DNA of 62,337 nt. It comes from CAYFLR01 sp964343805. GTDB lineage: Bacteria > Bdellovibrionota_B > Oligoflexia > CAYFLR01. The position numbers and the translations under genes were made by a program. The stretch is taken from NCBI GenBank assembly GCA_964343805.1, contig CAYFLR010000033.1:1-62337 (forward strand), given 5' to 3'. How positions within the stretch are numbered: the stretch's first letter is position 1; each line of letters begins with the position of its first letter. Under the pieces are notes generated by a model, which saw only the letters and a program-made list of their open reading frames with translations, did not search any database and had not been told where the DNA came from. Positions 17,528-27,469 of the stretch are shown here, in pieces.

Positions 17528-18215
17528 ATTCACCAAACCTTCCTTGTTAAAGATCTCCTCCCGCCATACCGATTTGAACATTCGAACCGGCCATACCGAT
17601 AAAGGGGCCTATGCGGTTTTTGTAAACGAAGCCGATTCATCTGCCTGGTATGTGGGAAATTATGCTCCTGACAGCTCATTCCGAGTGGGGCAGGGTGGTA
17701 TGCAAAATCATGAGGCGGGTATTGTGGTTAGCTCTAGTAGAGAAACCTCATTTGGCACTGATAGCACAGGCGGATATCGCATTCGGGTGAATGGAAATGC
17801 TTATGGGGACTCATGGCAAACAGCTTCGGATATAAGATTTAAAAAAGAGATAAATACCATCGAAGATGCCAGTGAAAAGGTTCTAGGGTTAAGAGGCGTC
17901 ACCTACAAATGGAAAAAAGATGAATTTCCTAAACGGGCCTTTGGTGATGAGATGCAGTATGGTTTTATCGCTCAAGAGGTCGAGGAGGTTCTTCCTGATT
18001 TAGTTACTACGGGGAAATGATGGATACAAAGCTGTAGAGTATTCCAAATTCACCAGTGTNNNNNNNNNNTCTTGGTGGAAGTTTTTAAAGAGCAACATGA
18101 GAAAACCACCCAACTCGAAGAGGAAAACCAAATTTTAAAACAGCAAATTTATGAGCTGCAGTCAGCCCTTTGCGAGATTAAGGCCGGCTTTTCCTTCTGT
18201 CGCGAGGCAAATTAA
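17505..18215 (+). pseudogene. S74-type tail-fibre/intramolecular-chaperone protein, 5'-truncated and frameshifted
   Basis: The frame beginning inside the transposase repeat encodes a beta-helix-like stretch (GAYAVFVNEADSSAWYVGNY) and then the peptidase S74 signature: 'SDIRFKKEINTIEDA', 'LRGVTYKWKKDEFP' and 'QYGFIAQEVEEVLPDL'. Translation stops at TGA 18018-18020. Removing one base of the GGGGAAA run there restores 'DGYKAVEYSKFTSV', as expected for the family. After a 10-N gap (18060-18069) the expected C-terminal coiled coil resumes (LVEVFKEQHEKTTQLEEENQ) and ends at TAA 18213-18215. The N-terminal stalk is missing. S74 domains trimerise and self-cleave from phage fibres and bacterial surface proteins. 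Confidence 0.75.
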
Positions 18216-18229
18216 CCTCCATCAAAAAA

Positions 18230-18940
18230 TTATCTCAACTTTAATATGTCGGGGTTATCTGAAACTTGCAGCCTATTCTTTCGATCGGTTTTAAAAACGT
18301 AGACCTTGTTTATTCCTTGCTCTTTTAAAAAGGTGAGTTGAGGGTAGATATCGATGTCTTCCCAAACACCCACTCCACAGACTGCTATGAATTCATTTAT
18401 TTCGAAAACTGCTTCATAGTAGGCAAGGTCTTTATTAAAGCCCAAAAAGTTGGTACTGGACATTCCATATTTTTCCAAAAGAGCTTCCATGGTTTCATCG
18501 GCATCATCAAAGGTTCCTGAGCAGTCTGAATGATCTTTATCGAAAAGAAACACCGCTTTTTGGAACCGTACAAAAGCATAGTGCTCATCATTTTTTAATA
18601 GAAAATCAATTCCTTTTGTATCCTCAATATAAGTTTTTGCATCTATATAATTACGTCTGTAGTCTCCTGGTTTTTCTACTTTAATATAGTAAACGGCACA
18701 AGGTCTTTGGCTGAGAGGAGCTATAAGAGGCTCTTTGACAACAACTTGCCCTCGAAATCTCACCAGCTGGTTATCTTTAGCATCACCTAACAGAATTTTC
18801 TTTGCTTTTTTAAATTTTCGAATGGTCACTCTCAGGCGATTGAAAAAAAGAGCCACAATTGTCAAAACTACAAGAACAATTGCTAGGCCAACATCAAAAT
18901 ATAGCCTAATATCTTCTTCTGTAATATCCAAAATATCCAT
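18230..18940 (-). CDS. GIDE-domain membrane protein
   Basis: AGAGG precedes ATG 18940. One transmembrane helix (about residues 15-35, 'VGLAIVLVVLTIVALFF') is followed by a basic stretch. The GIDE core follows: 'VRFRGQVVVKEPLIAPLSQRPCAVYYIKVEK' in pieces, matching the G-x-V ... L-x-A-P-L-S-x-R-x-C pattern of the domain shared with the MUL1/MAPL ubiquitin ligase. The bacterial role of GIDE proteins is not established. No RING domain is present, so no ligase activity is expected. The remainder (about 120-236) is not recognised. The gene is 15 bp downstream of the FN3-lipoprotein gene on the same strand. Confidence 0.75.
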   Translation of the reverse strand: MDILDITEEDIRLYFDVGLAIVLVVLTIVALFFNRLRVTIRKFKKAKKILLGDAKDNQLVRFRGQVVVKEPLIAPLSQRPCAVYYIKVEKPGDYRRNYIDAKTYIEDTKGIDFLLKNDEHYAFVRFQKAVFLFDKDHSDCSGTFDDADETMEALLEKYGMSSTNFLGFNKDLAYYEAVFEINEFIAVCGVGVWEDIDIYPQLTFLKEQGINKVYVFKTDRKNRLQVSDNPDILKLR

Positions 18941-18955
18941 TTGGAAACCTCTTTG

Positions 18956-20891
18956 TTAATACCCATTAAATGAAATTATATTATCATTATCCACATTAGC
19001 AAGAACCGTATCATCCGCTCCGCCCGAGCCGTATTTATAGATGATACCATTATCTCTTAAATAGTAGAGACCACTGTAAGCGGAGGCGCTTAAAGGGGTG
19101 ACATCGATGGTGGTGGCTGCATTATCAAACCCGGTGATTTCAGTGCCAGGATATCTATAGACTCTTTTGGTATTTGCAACATAAGTTACACCATTCATTT
19201 CCCATTCACCACAAATGCCTAAAATGGGTGTGTTATTTGCTCCGGTGTACTCATCTTCTGCGGCATCCCCGTTATGATAAAAGACACTGTTGCCGATGAT
19301 ATAAAGGAGATTCTCGTTTACATTGTCTCCATGAACATCGATCACTGTCCCTGCTTCCACTCCACTTACCGCCTCATCAGTTCCTCCTGAGAGGTGACGA
19401 TAGATGGTTCCTCCGCTCACATAGTAAATGAATCCATCCAATACAGCCACCTTAGTGNNNNNNNNNNTTATCTAAACCTGTGATTTCTATATCATCGCTG
19501 GAATTGGTTTCTACATATTCAAAAACTTTATTAGTATCGGACTCCAGATAGTACATGGACTTTATGGTGGTGCTGCCAATGTTTTGAATTCGGTCGGTCA
19601 AATCCGTTTTAGACACTTTTATCTGCACACTTAAAAGTCCCCCTGCAAAGACGGTAAAACCTCCTGTAAAAGTGATCCAATCTTGAGTGTTTCTAAATCG
19701 ATAGGCAAGAGTGGCTCCCGCCGGAACATCTGAAACGCTGATAGTTTGAGCACTGGTATAGGAAGAGGTGAGAGAGTCTGCCGTCACTTCTTCAACTTGA
19801 ACATTATAGGTTCGATTGACAATAGCAGTGCTGACCCATCCATCTTTCATGGCAATGGCTTTTATGGTTACATTTTGATTTAAAAGAAAAGGTGTCGTGT
19901 AAAGGGTTGAACTGGCAGTGGGATCGCTCCCATCTGTTGTATAGTAAATGGAAGCCCCTTCGGTGGTGGTGGTTAAGGTACAGTTTTGCGGATCGATGGT
20001 GGTCTCTGAAGGGGACATGGTGAGGGTAGCTACGACTTGGTCTAAAGTGGTGGCACTTTTATAGTTGGAAAAGTCACTCATATAGACCCCATTAAGAGCC
20101 ACTACTTTAAAATAGTAGGTGGTGCTGGGAGTAAGAGTTCCGATTCCTAGACCTGTATTGGCAGTAGTGGGGACATTGTCATGCTTTAAAGTGTAGGGGC
20201 CATTGGCAGCGGTTGCAAAATAAACTTGGAAGGAGGTGACGCCTTGCCCCGTCCATCTTAGTCGTAGCTGTTTTTCCTCTATATTATCGATTTGCAAATT
20301 CATGGGAGGAGCTGGTATTTGAGAGTTGTCAATGGTGGCTTCCACCGCTGTGCTTAATTGGCTTTTGGTAGTTCCTTTTACGGCTAAGAGTTTGTAGTAG
20401 TAAGGAATACTTGCCTCTGGTGTTGCATCGGTAAATTCATAGTCTGATCCGCTATAGATTTTGTCAGAAAAATTTCCTCCTTCATTATTATCCCGATAGA
20501 GCTCATAAGAGTCAGCTCCGGCGACCGATGACCATTTAAGTGTGATTTTGCTAGATGAAATAGTTTTTATGGCTAAGCTGGTTGGTATAGCCACATAGGC
20601 ACCTTGCCCGCTCCCTTGACCAGAACTGCTGCCCGATCCCGTGTTACTTTGTCCCGAATATTGATCTTCCTCTTTCTTTTTACCCCCAGTATTATCCTCA
20701 GCGCTGGAGTTATCATTTTCTTTTTCCTCCTTTTCTTCTTCATCTATTTCTTTACTGTCTTTCTTATTGGACGAGTTATTGTTTTCCAATTGGGGTTCTT
20801 CTTTTTCTTCCTCCGGTTCTTTGATTAAACCACAATTAAAAAGACCTATAATAAGGCTTAAAGAAAATAAAAAGAGTAGGGTACTTTTCAT
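18956..20891 (-). CDS. Lipoprotein with two FN3 domains and a chitobiase-type beta domain (crossed by an assembly gap)
   Basis: AAGGAG lies upstream of ATG 20891. The signal ends SLIIGLFNC and an acidic Glu/Asn/Ser linker follows. Two fibronectin type III domains (about residues 100-190 and 195-285; 'SKITLKWSSVAGADSYELYR', 'LRLRWTGQGVTSFQVYF') precede a chitobiase/hexosaminidase C-terminal-type domain ('GASIYYTTDGSDPTASS', 'NVTIKAIAMKDGW'). A 10-N gap (19458-19467) interrupts the frame; beyond it the same strand reads about 164 more residues of YVSGG/IYR-type repeats, probably a propeller, to a stop at 18956. Treating both pieces as one gene is an inference from continuity. Confidence 0.75.
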
Positions 20892-21024
20892 AATAGCGCT
20901 CCTTTTTTTACGAGAGAATCATCAAAGTATATCAAAAATTGAATCTTATGAGTGTCGTTACTTTACGAGGCCCCTCCTTTTTTGATATATTGCATGCAAC
21001 ATCAATAATTTATGGGACTTTGTT

Positions 21025-22479
21025 ATGAGGGTTTATCTTTGGCTTACCTGCTGCTTGGTGCTTTCTTTTTCCTTAAGAGCGNNNNNNNNNNTTCTTTTAA
21101 CCCGGTATCCCTCGCCGTCATATTCATATTGAGTGACCTCTGTCCCTACCGGTATTGTCCATGTTTCATCTGTTGCAAGTAAAAAGTGGATTTGCCTATC
21201 TTAGTGGCAATCAGCCTCCCTTTGATATCTCTTTATCCGGCTATAAACTGAGTACTTCGGTGGGTTATGGTCGCCTCGTCAAAGGCAATCCCTTGATGGT
21301 GAGCTTGGGTTTTCAGTATTTTAGCTTGGGGAGTAGTGATTCCGAACTTGCTTCAGATGCCTCTCTAATGGGGCCTTTTGTTGATGTAAATTTCCTATAT
21401 AAGACATGGAAAGAACTATCATTAGGACCTTGGCTTCACTTTCCAGTGGGAACCATCTCTCAAGAGATTGATCCTGAAACCGATGAGTTAAGGTTGGATC
21501 TCTTTTTTGGTCTGGCTGGTGATTATCGATTTCACTATTTAGGCTATGACTTTTCGGTCTTATCTGGCTTACTTTTCCAACCCATCAGTGGGCAATTTCA
21601 TTTTATGATGCCCCTTTTACTCTCCGTCAATTTTAAATATGAGCATCGCAGAGAGCATGAGCTAGGATCTGAAAACAAAGTTGTAAAGAAAGCCGCCCCT
21701 GTTAAAAGTGAGGTGACGGTGGGTTCTGAGGTAATTCTTTTTGAAATTTTGGGAACCAAACCCAGCGACAAAGCGACCCTCTTTATCAAAGATATTAGCG
21801 ATGTTCTTCTATCCCAAAAGACTCATTGGGATGGAGTCAGAGTACAAGGATTTTTTNNNNNNNNNNCGCGACCAAGAGGGCCGAGTCCATACGACTGTTA
21901 CTCATTAAACAGGGTTTATCTGCGGGCAAGATTTTACTCAGTAAAGAGAATTTAAAACCAGGAAAAGGTTCACCCCAAAGAGTGGATCTTATAATCTATA
22001 AACAAGTCAAAAGTGGTCAAGCGGGACTTCCCGGCGGATTAAAAAATAAGATCGAGACTATAAAAAAGGCTTGGCTTGCAAGTTCCTACCTCTTTAGACA
22101 TCCTATCTTGCATTTTCAATCTTCCAGCTCCAGGTTGAGTAAGAAAGCGGAAGGAATATTGGAAAAACTGGCTGTCATTTTAGCAAAAGAAAAAGAGAAC
22201 TGGGGACGATTGACTCTATTTGGCTATACCGATGCTACGGGGAATGCCAAACTCAATGCCAAGCTCGCTAATAAAAGAGCTAAAAAAGCGGGGAGTATTT
22301 TAGAAAAAGGTGGGATTGCCGCGAGTCGCATGGACTTGATGGGAGTCACAGCGGCTCACCGTGAAGTCATAACACCCGCAGCCAAGGCCGAAGATCGCCG
22401 AGTGGAAGTAGAAATAAATGGCATCATGGATGGAACCAAATTAAAACAGCAATTGGATGCTCTTAAATCTTCTCCCTGA
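21025..22479 (+). CDS. OmpA-type outer-membrane protein with tandem OmpA-like domains (two assembly gaps)
   Basis: ATG 21025 opens a Sec signal (MRVYLWLTCCLVLSFSLRA) that runs into a 10-N gap (21082-21091). From about 21170 a barrel reads through ('QVKSGFAYLSGNQPPFDISL', 'LMVSLGFQYFSLG'). Next come a degenerate first OmpA-like segment ('DISDVLLSQKTHWDGVRV', a second gap at 21857-21866, 'RAESIRLLLIKQGLSAGKIL') and a complete second OmpA domain ('HFQSSSSRLSKKAEGILEKL', GRLTLFGYTDATG, 'EDRRVEVEI'). OmpA domains bind peptidoglycan. The 80 bp after the first gap do not fit this frame (see the separate entry). Confidence 0.7.
21092..21178. other. Probable misjoined sequence at a scaffold gap
   Basis: Just after the gap the plus strand has stops in the barrel frame (TGA 21134-21136). 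The minus strand is open for about 29 codons and reads protein-like (TDETWTIPVGTEVTQYEYDG). It sits between the signal peptide and barrel of one gene, so this short stretch probably belongs elsewhere. Confidence 0.5.
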
Positions 22480-22486
22480 TCTCTCT

Positions 22487-24795
22487 CTACTTGAGCCTAT
22501 TTTCATACCACATAATTTTGTCGTCCGCCTTGGAAGTGGAGAGCACATCTAAATCTCCGTCCCCATCCATATCGATCACAAACACCGAGGTAACGGTATC
22601 CACATCAGTGCTGATGGTATGAGTGGTAAAATTCTCGGTGCCATCATTTTCCAGCCAAACCACAATCCCTTTTTTGTAGTTGGCGACAATATCTATATCA
22701 TTGTCACCATCTAAGTCAGTTGGATAAAGTGCTCTGATACTTTCAGCTCCTAAGGTGAGATTGTGAGAAGTGAAAGTTTCATTGCCATCATTTTCATAGC
22801 AGGCGATTTTTCCATCTGCTACGGAAGCTGAAAGAACATCCACATCTTCATCTCCATCTAAATCCACTGCAAAAACAAAGCGTGCGTTCTCAGCCTCGGT
22901 GGAAATGGTAGCCGCAGTAAAGTTTTCTGATCCATCGTTTTTGTACCAGGCAATTTTATGATCGGTCCAGGAAGCAGAGATCACATCTAAATCACCATCT
23001 CCATCAACATCTTTGGCATAAACTGATTTGGCTTCTTTGGCATCCGTAGTAATGACTTTTTCGGTAAAGGAATTGGATCCATCGTTTTCATACCAGGCAA
23101 TCATATTATCAAATTGAATGGCTGCCAATACATCCATGTCTCCATCTTCATCTAAATCGATGGCAAAAACTTGATGAGCTCCATCTGCACTGTCTGAAAT
23201 AGTGTGTGCGGTAAAATTTTCCGATCCTCCATTTTCGTACCAGACTATCTTATCATCTAAAGTGGAGGCAGAAAGAACATCCATATCTCCATCTTTATCC
23301 ATATCTACTGCAAAAACGGAGTGAGCTCCATCAGCGGTGCTGGTAATGGTGTGAGTGGTAAAGCTCTCTTCTCCGTCGTTTTCATACCATAAGATCTTAT
23401 CATCATCCGCGGAGGCAGAGAGCACATCTATGTCATCATCTCCATCCATATCTACGGCAAAAACCGATCTGGCCCCATCTGCTTCAGAGCTANNNNNNNN
23501 NNNNNNNNNNNNNNNNNNNNNNNCGAGACTTTGGTGGTTTCCGCTTCGGTGGTAGTGGAAACATCTTCAGCCATAATGGAATCTCCGGTGAGGGCGATAT
23601 CATCGGTTTCATACTCTGCCAGTAATTTGGGAGCAATCCAATTATTGATAGTATTGTAAGAAGCTCCCGCAATGGATGTATCGCTAGAAGAGCAAGCTCC
23701 ACCAAAAGTTACCGTTGAAGTAGAAATGCATAGGGGATTTTTATAGGTAGAAAGAGCATTGGCGGAACCGAGTGAGTGACCATCATCATTGCATTTGGTG
23801 GCAAAGTTACTACTAAATTTATCAATGGAATAGTCTGCGATCCAAGTGGTGCTAGCGAGGGTGGCAGGCAGAGCAAAAATGGAGGCGGTGGCATTAGTAC
23901 TGCCCGCAATAAAATCGGTATAGATGAGCATCTTGCTATCATTGGTTGAAGCGGTATCGCAGGTCACATCTTTACCAAATCGGGGGTGGTAAAGCATAGC
24001 CTTTCCTTGAATGCTGGAATCAGTTTTTGTAACAAAATAGGCTAGGTTGCTTGGCCCTCCGGGGTTTTCGCTGTTGCAGGGACGACCCACAAAGCGGCTT
24101 CTAATGTGCCATGCATCGGCTGATTCATAGGTGATACTTACCTCAATTTTTCCACTCTCATGGGAGCTATTTAAAATATCTTTTCCTTTCGCAAAATCAA
24201 TTTGAATATCGTAGCGGCTGCCATTGATGCGAGCATATAAAAAGGATGCGGCGTCACTGTTTTTAAACCAGAGCTCATAATTGGTGGAGCTGGTTACTTG
24301 ATAGGCGATGGCGGAGATGGATGTTTCGCCATTGGGAACCAGCGAACCACTCCCCGAGGCCACCGCGATTTGCCCTTGGTAGTTTCCGCTAAATACATTT
24401 CCAATGGCAGAGACCACTTTTTTAATTCCTTCCATATATTTTCTCAGGAGTTGAGGTTGGCAATCAAGCAATCCATCAGCACACATACCGGTACTGGTAG
24501 AGACTAGATTTCCCACCACAATCGTATCGGAAGTGGAATCTCCCGAATCATAAGAGAGCGAGTCAGGAATCAATTCCTCATCTAAGATGGCAATTTGATC
24601 AGCTACGGTGGCAATATTTAAACTGGAACTGGTGGTGCCACTGGATGAACTTCCGCTCCCACTGCCTTTATTGCCACTTCCCGAAGAGCCTTGGTTGTTA
24701 TCATTTTTATCCTTTTCTCCGGTACCTCGGGTGCAGCTGTGCTGAGATAGAATTAAAGAGAATAAAATTATAAAAAGCCATAGTCCTTTTTGCAT
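22487..24795 (-). CDS. Lipoprotein with C-terminal VCBS/FG-GAP repeats (assembly gap inside)
   Basis: Start taken at ATG 24795, preceded by GAGGGC; ATG 24831 is also in frame. The signal ends LILSQHSC and a Gly/Ser linker follows. The N-terminal 400 residues are unrecognised, with several Cys (MCADGLLDCQPQ, CNDDGHSLG). A 31-N gap (23493-23523) separates this from about 320 residues of tandem 45-50-residue VCBS/FG-GAP repeats ('DMDGDGDLDVLSTSKADDKI', 'WYENDG'), a propeller fold whose Asp-x-Asp-x-Asp-Gly loops bind calcium. Both parts are on one strand and open to the gap, so a single gene is likely but not proven. It converges on the OmpA gene with a 7-bp gap. Confidence 0.72.
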
Positions 24796-24831
24796 ATTGC
24801 CCTCGCTGAATGTGGTATATTTATATCTCAT

Positions 24832-25140
24832 TTATTTTCTCACGGAGAGGGAGGAATGACTATATAAAATCTATTTTTTTACTATTTAGGAGGGTGTTTT
24901 GAAGATTTTTGCATTTTTTATAGTAATATTTACCAGGGTAAGTTGCTCAACTATGTGACCAACAGGTCGTTTTGTCAAGTTACCTAAACGGCAAAGTCAG
25001 CAACATGCCCATATCCCTACCCATTAATTTTATTTCTCTCTAATTCCCTTTATCCCTTTATTAATGGTTTTTTTTAGCAAAGAAATTTCTTGCTGTTTGA
25101 TAAATAGTATTAATTAAAATAGAGGGTTATCAGTTGAGTG
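24832..25140. other. Intergenic region without a recognised gene
   Basis: AT-rich, with stops in all frames at short intervals. A loose dyad lies around GTTGCTCAACTATG (about 24941-24954) and GTCAGCAACATG (about 25005). I see no gene or clear RNA structure. Confidence 0.4.
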
Positions 25141-25167
25141 TTGACAAAAAGGGGGTAGTTATATAAG
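25141..25167 (+). promoter_or_regulatory. Probable promoter of the Pro-rich secreted protein gene
   Basis: TTGACA at 25141-25146 is exact; the best -10 is TATAAG at 25162-25167 with a short 15-bp spacer. It lies about 58 bp before the start codon of the next gene. Confidence 0.5.
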
Positions 25168-25224
25168 TATATTCGCATATTCTAATTAATGCTTAGAATA
25201 GAAAACTAAACAAGGAGATGAAAA

Positions 25225-25653
25225 ATGAAAAAAGTAACAGCCTCAATTATCAGTCTGATGTTATTGTCCTCATCCGTTTTTGCTAGCAACCTAGACGAAG
25301 ATAAACTTAACCTACCTTTTAAAAACGCCAAGCAGCTTGATGCGAGTCAAATGGAAGAAACTCGAGGGAGTTTTTTCTTTTTACCTATTCTTATCGCCGG
25401 AGCGGCAGCGGCCATCGGTGGTGGGACAGCCTCTTTAACAGGAACCGATTTTGACCCTTATATTCCTGATGTGTATGGACCTGCTTATCCACCAGCATAT
25501 GGACCCAGTTATCCGCCACATCCAGGTTTTAATGGAAATTATCCACCTCCAGGTATGATGCCACCTCCTGGAATGATGCCTCCTCCAGGGTATATGCCTC
25601 ATCCTTATGCTGGCAGATATCCTTATCCTCCCCATCCCGCCTATGGTAGGTAA
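25225..25653 (+). CDS. Secreted Pro-rich protein with a double-glycine-leader-like motif
   Basis: AAGGAGATG-type Shine-Dalgarno and ATG 25225. Sec signal of 20 residues ending VFA. A second processing-like motif follows at 38-48, LDASQMEETRG, resembling the L-x(4)-[LM]-x-x-[TIV]-x-G leaders cut by C39 peptidases. Next come a hydrophobic Gly/Ala segment (50-67, FFFLPILIAGAAAAIGGG) and a Pro/Tyr/Gly/Met-rich tail with near-tandem PPPGMM units. A periplasmic C39 peptidase gene lies 2.6 kb downstream on the same strand. Function unknown; a secreted peptide, adhesive or surface-coat component is inferred. Its end overlaps the convergent peptidase gene by 13 bp. Confidence 0.65.
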   Translation: MKKVTASIISLMLLSSSVFASNLDEDKLNLPFKNAKQLDASQMEETRGSFFFLPILIAGAAAAIGGGTASLTGTDFDPYIPDVYGPAYPPAYGPSYPPHPGFNGNYPPPGMMPPPGMMPPPGYMPHPYAGRYPYPPHPAYGR

Positions 25654-26561
25654 ATTTGTTGGTGATTATCCTTGATTTTACGATCAAAGATCTGAATCAT
25701 TTGAGCATTAAATTCCATCGGGTCCAAGGCGTTAAATTGTTTTGCCTCAATGCGACCCTGGATATGCTCACCAATTCCATCCATGAGAGTTTCTAAAAAT
25801 GCCCTGGGATTATAGTTTTTATCTTTCATATGACGAAACCAAAGGTGGGTGCGTGTCGGCCCCAAAACAGCGTACAATTCCCAAGCTTCCAGTTTATTAA
25901 TTTCAGCTTCTGTCCAATGAAAAAGAGCACTTCTTCTCACTGGATCCATTTTCGATGAATCTCTGTTCCCAATGGTTGGGATTTGCCCTTGGTTCATCAC
26001 ATCAACAGAACGGTGCATTATGGTAGGATCCTTAAAAACTGTAATGGCAAACATGTCAGCAAAAAATTCCCAATAGGGATGTTTGATATAGGGAAGGTTT
26101 TGTTGCATCCTATAGTCATATTCCAAGGTGTACATGATGCGATGAACTTTATTGTGATAGTAGCTCTCTTGAAAGTAATGGCCCATTTCATGAGTGTACA
26201 TACCCAGTGCCTCTCTAGGAACATGAGATGAGGTAGAATAATCACCTTCTATCCCGGCGGTGGCTCTTAAATGCCTTTTATCTGATTCAAGGGCGCATCG
26301 ATGTTTAAAGTCAGCTGTGTTTCCTCTTGCTGATAGTTCCAAAGTCAATTTACCAGTATAAGAAGGTGACTCTAATTGTTTAAGTACATCCTTGGTCCAA
26401 TTGATAAAAACCTCCTTCCGGGCAGGTTCCACCGACACACCTGGAAGTGCCTTGGTTTGAAAGTCAATATGCTTCAAATCCAAGTCCTGACATTGATTGG
26501 CATGAATCTTGAGATTGAAAAAAATACAAATGCATATCAAAAATGACAAATAATTCTTCAT
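25641..26561 (-). CDS. Exported zinc metallopeptidase-like protein
   Basis: AGAGGATGGT precedes ATG 26561. Sec signal of about 21 residues (cleavage after HA). The zinc motif HEMGH (124-128) is followed about 40 residues later by 'YWEFFADMF' (E165, D169), a plausible third ligand in a gluzincin-type arrangement. The sequence resembles bacterial zincins acting outside the cytoplasm; the precise family is not identified. It converges with, and slightly overlaps, the Pro-rich secreted protein gene. Substrate unknown. Two cysteines (24 and 89) may pair in the mature protein. Confidence 0.7.
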   Translation of the reverse strand: MKNYLSFLICICIFFNLKIHANQCQDLDLKHIDFQTKALPGVSVEPARKEVFINWTKDVLKQLESPSYTGKLTLELSARGNTADFKHRCALESDKRHLRATAGIEGDYSTSSHVPREALGMYTHEMGHYFQESYYHNKVHRIMYTLEYDYRMQQNLPYIKHPYWEFFADMFAITVFKDPTIMHRSVDVMNQGQIPTIGNRDSSKMDPVRRSALFHWTEAEINKLEAWELYAVLGPTRTHLWFRHMKDKNYNPRAFLETLMDGIGEHIQGRIEAKQFNALDPMEFNAQMIQIFDRKIKDNHQQIYLP

Positions 26562-26617
26562 ACCATCCTCTAATCAATCGGCAGCAAGTAAGCTTTTCTA
26601 TAACTCTATCAAAGTTG

Positions 26618-26626
26618 TGCTATAAT
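26618..26626 (+). promoter_or_regulatory. Extended -10 promoter close to a start codon (leaderless type)
   Basis: TGCTATAAT with only eight bases between it and ATG 26635, and no Shine-Dalgarno. Transcription would begin at or within a base or two of the ATG, giving a leaderless message. Confidence 0.6.
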
Positions 26627-26634
26627 TAAAAATA

Positions 26635-27453
26635 ATGAATAAGAATTTAAACTCATCTTTTCAATTAATATCCCACCGGGGAGGAGCGGCTCTCTATCCA
26701 GAAAATACTCTTTTGGCTTTTGAGAAATCTATTTTAGAGTATCAGTGTGAAATGATCGAATTAGATATTAGAACTACCAAAGATGGGGAGTTTGTCATTT
26801 TTCACGATCCCACCACTGAAAGAACCACTGATCAAAATCACCAAATAGAAGATTTAACCCTCGTTGAAGCCAGAAAATTGGATGCGGCTTATCATTTTAC
26901 TAAAGATAAAGGAAAGACCTATCCCTTCCGAGGGAAGGGAGTTGGCATCCCTACTCTTAAAGAGTTTCTTGATTTTGCAAAAGAACAAAAATTTTCATTT
27001 ATATTAGAAGTAAAGCCCCATAGCAATTTTAATGTCCATCATTTGAAAAAACTACTCGATTCATACTCTCTCTATCCATCTATGATAGTGGGGAGCTTTG
27101 ATACCGCCACCAACAAAGAACTACTTAAGCATATACCGGCCACAAAACATTTTTTAAGCCGGGGAGAGATTAAAATTTTATCACTCCTCTATTTTATAAA
27201 GTTGATGGCCTTTTATCCGCTTAAAAACAGAACTTTTCATATAAAGTACACTTGGCTGCAGAGGTTTGGTCTTGGTTATATGAAAGCCTTCCAAAAGTTG
27301 AATGTCCCGGTCTATGGATGGACAATTAATGATAAGCAGCTCTTTAAATATTTCCTGGAAGAGGGCATCGATGGTATCATAACAGACCGTCCTGATTATA
27401 GGTCTTTCATAGATAATGATAAAACTCATTTTTCTGGAAACAAAGCTTCTTGA
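26635..27453 (+). CDS. Glycerophosphodiester phosphodiesterase
   Basis: 272 residues with the GDPD signature: HRGG with His14, PENT (22-25), 'EMIELDIRTTKDGEFVIFHD' (E42, D44, H57), 'ILEVKPH' and a C-terminal 'VYGWTINDKQ' plus 'GIDGIITDRPD'. It hydrolyses glycerophosphodiesters to glycerol-3-phosphate and an alcohol using a divalent metal. There is no signal peptide, so it should act in the cytoplasm, as UgpQ does. It appears to be read from a leaderless message. The downstream barrel gene starts 16 bp later, so they probably share a transcript. Confidence 0.92.
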   Translation: MNKNLNSSFQLISHRGGAALYPENTLLAFEKSILEYQCEMIELDIRTTKDGEFVIFHDPTTERTTDQNHQIEDLTLVEARKLDAAYHFTKDKGKTYPFRGKGVGIPTLKEFLDFAKEQKFSFILEVKPHSNFNVHHLKKLLDSYSLYPSMIVGSFDTATNKELLKHIPATKHFLSRGEIKILSLLYFIKLMAFYPLKNRTFHIKYTWLQRFGLGYMKAFQKLNVPVYGWTINDKQLFKYFLEEGIDGIITDRPDYRSFIDNDKTHFSGNKAS

Positions 27454-27469
27454 GAGATAAGGAGTGCAT

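Noticed and set aside
24832..25140. Small RNA or riboswitch upstream of the Pro-rich secreted protein
   Set aside because: Only weak dyads are visible, with no terminator-like stem and T-tract and no recognised aptamer.
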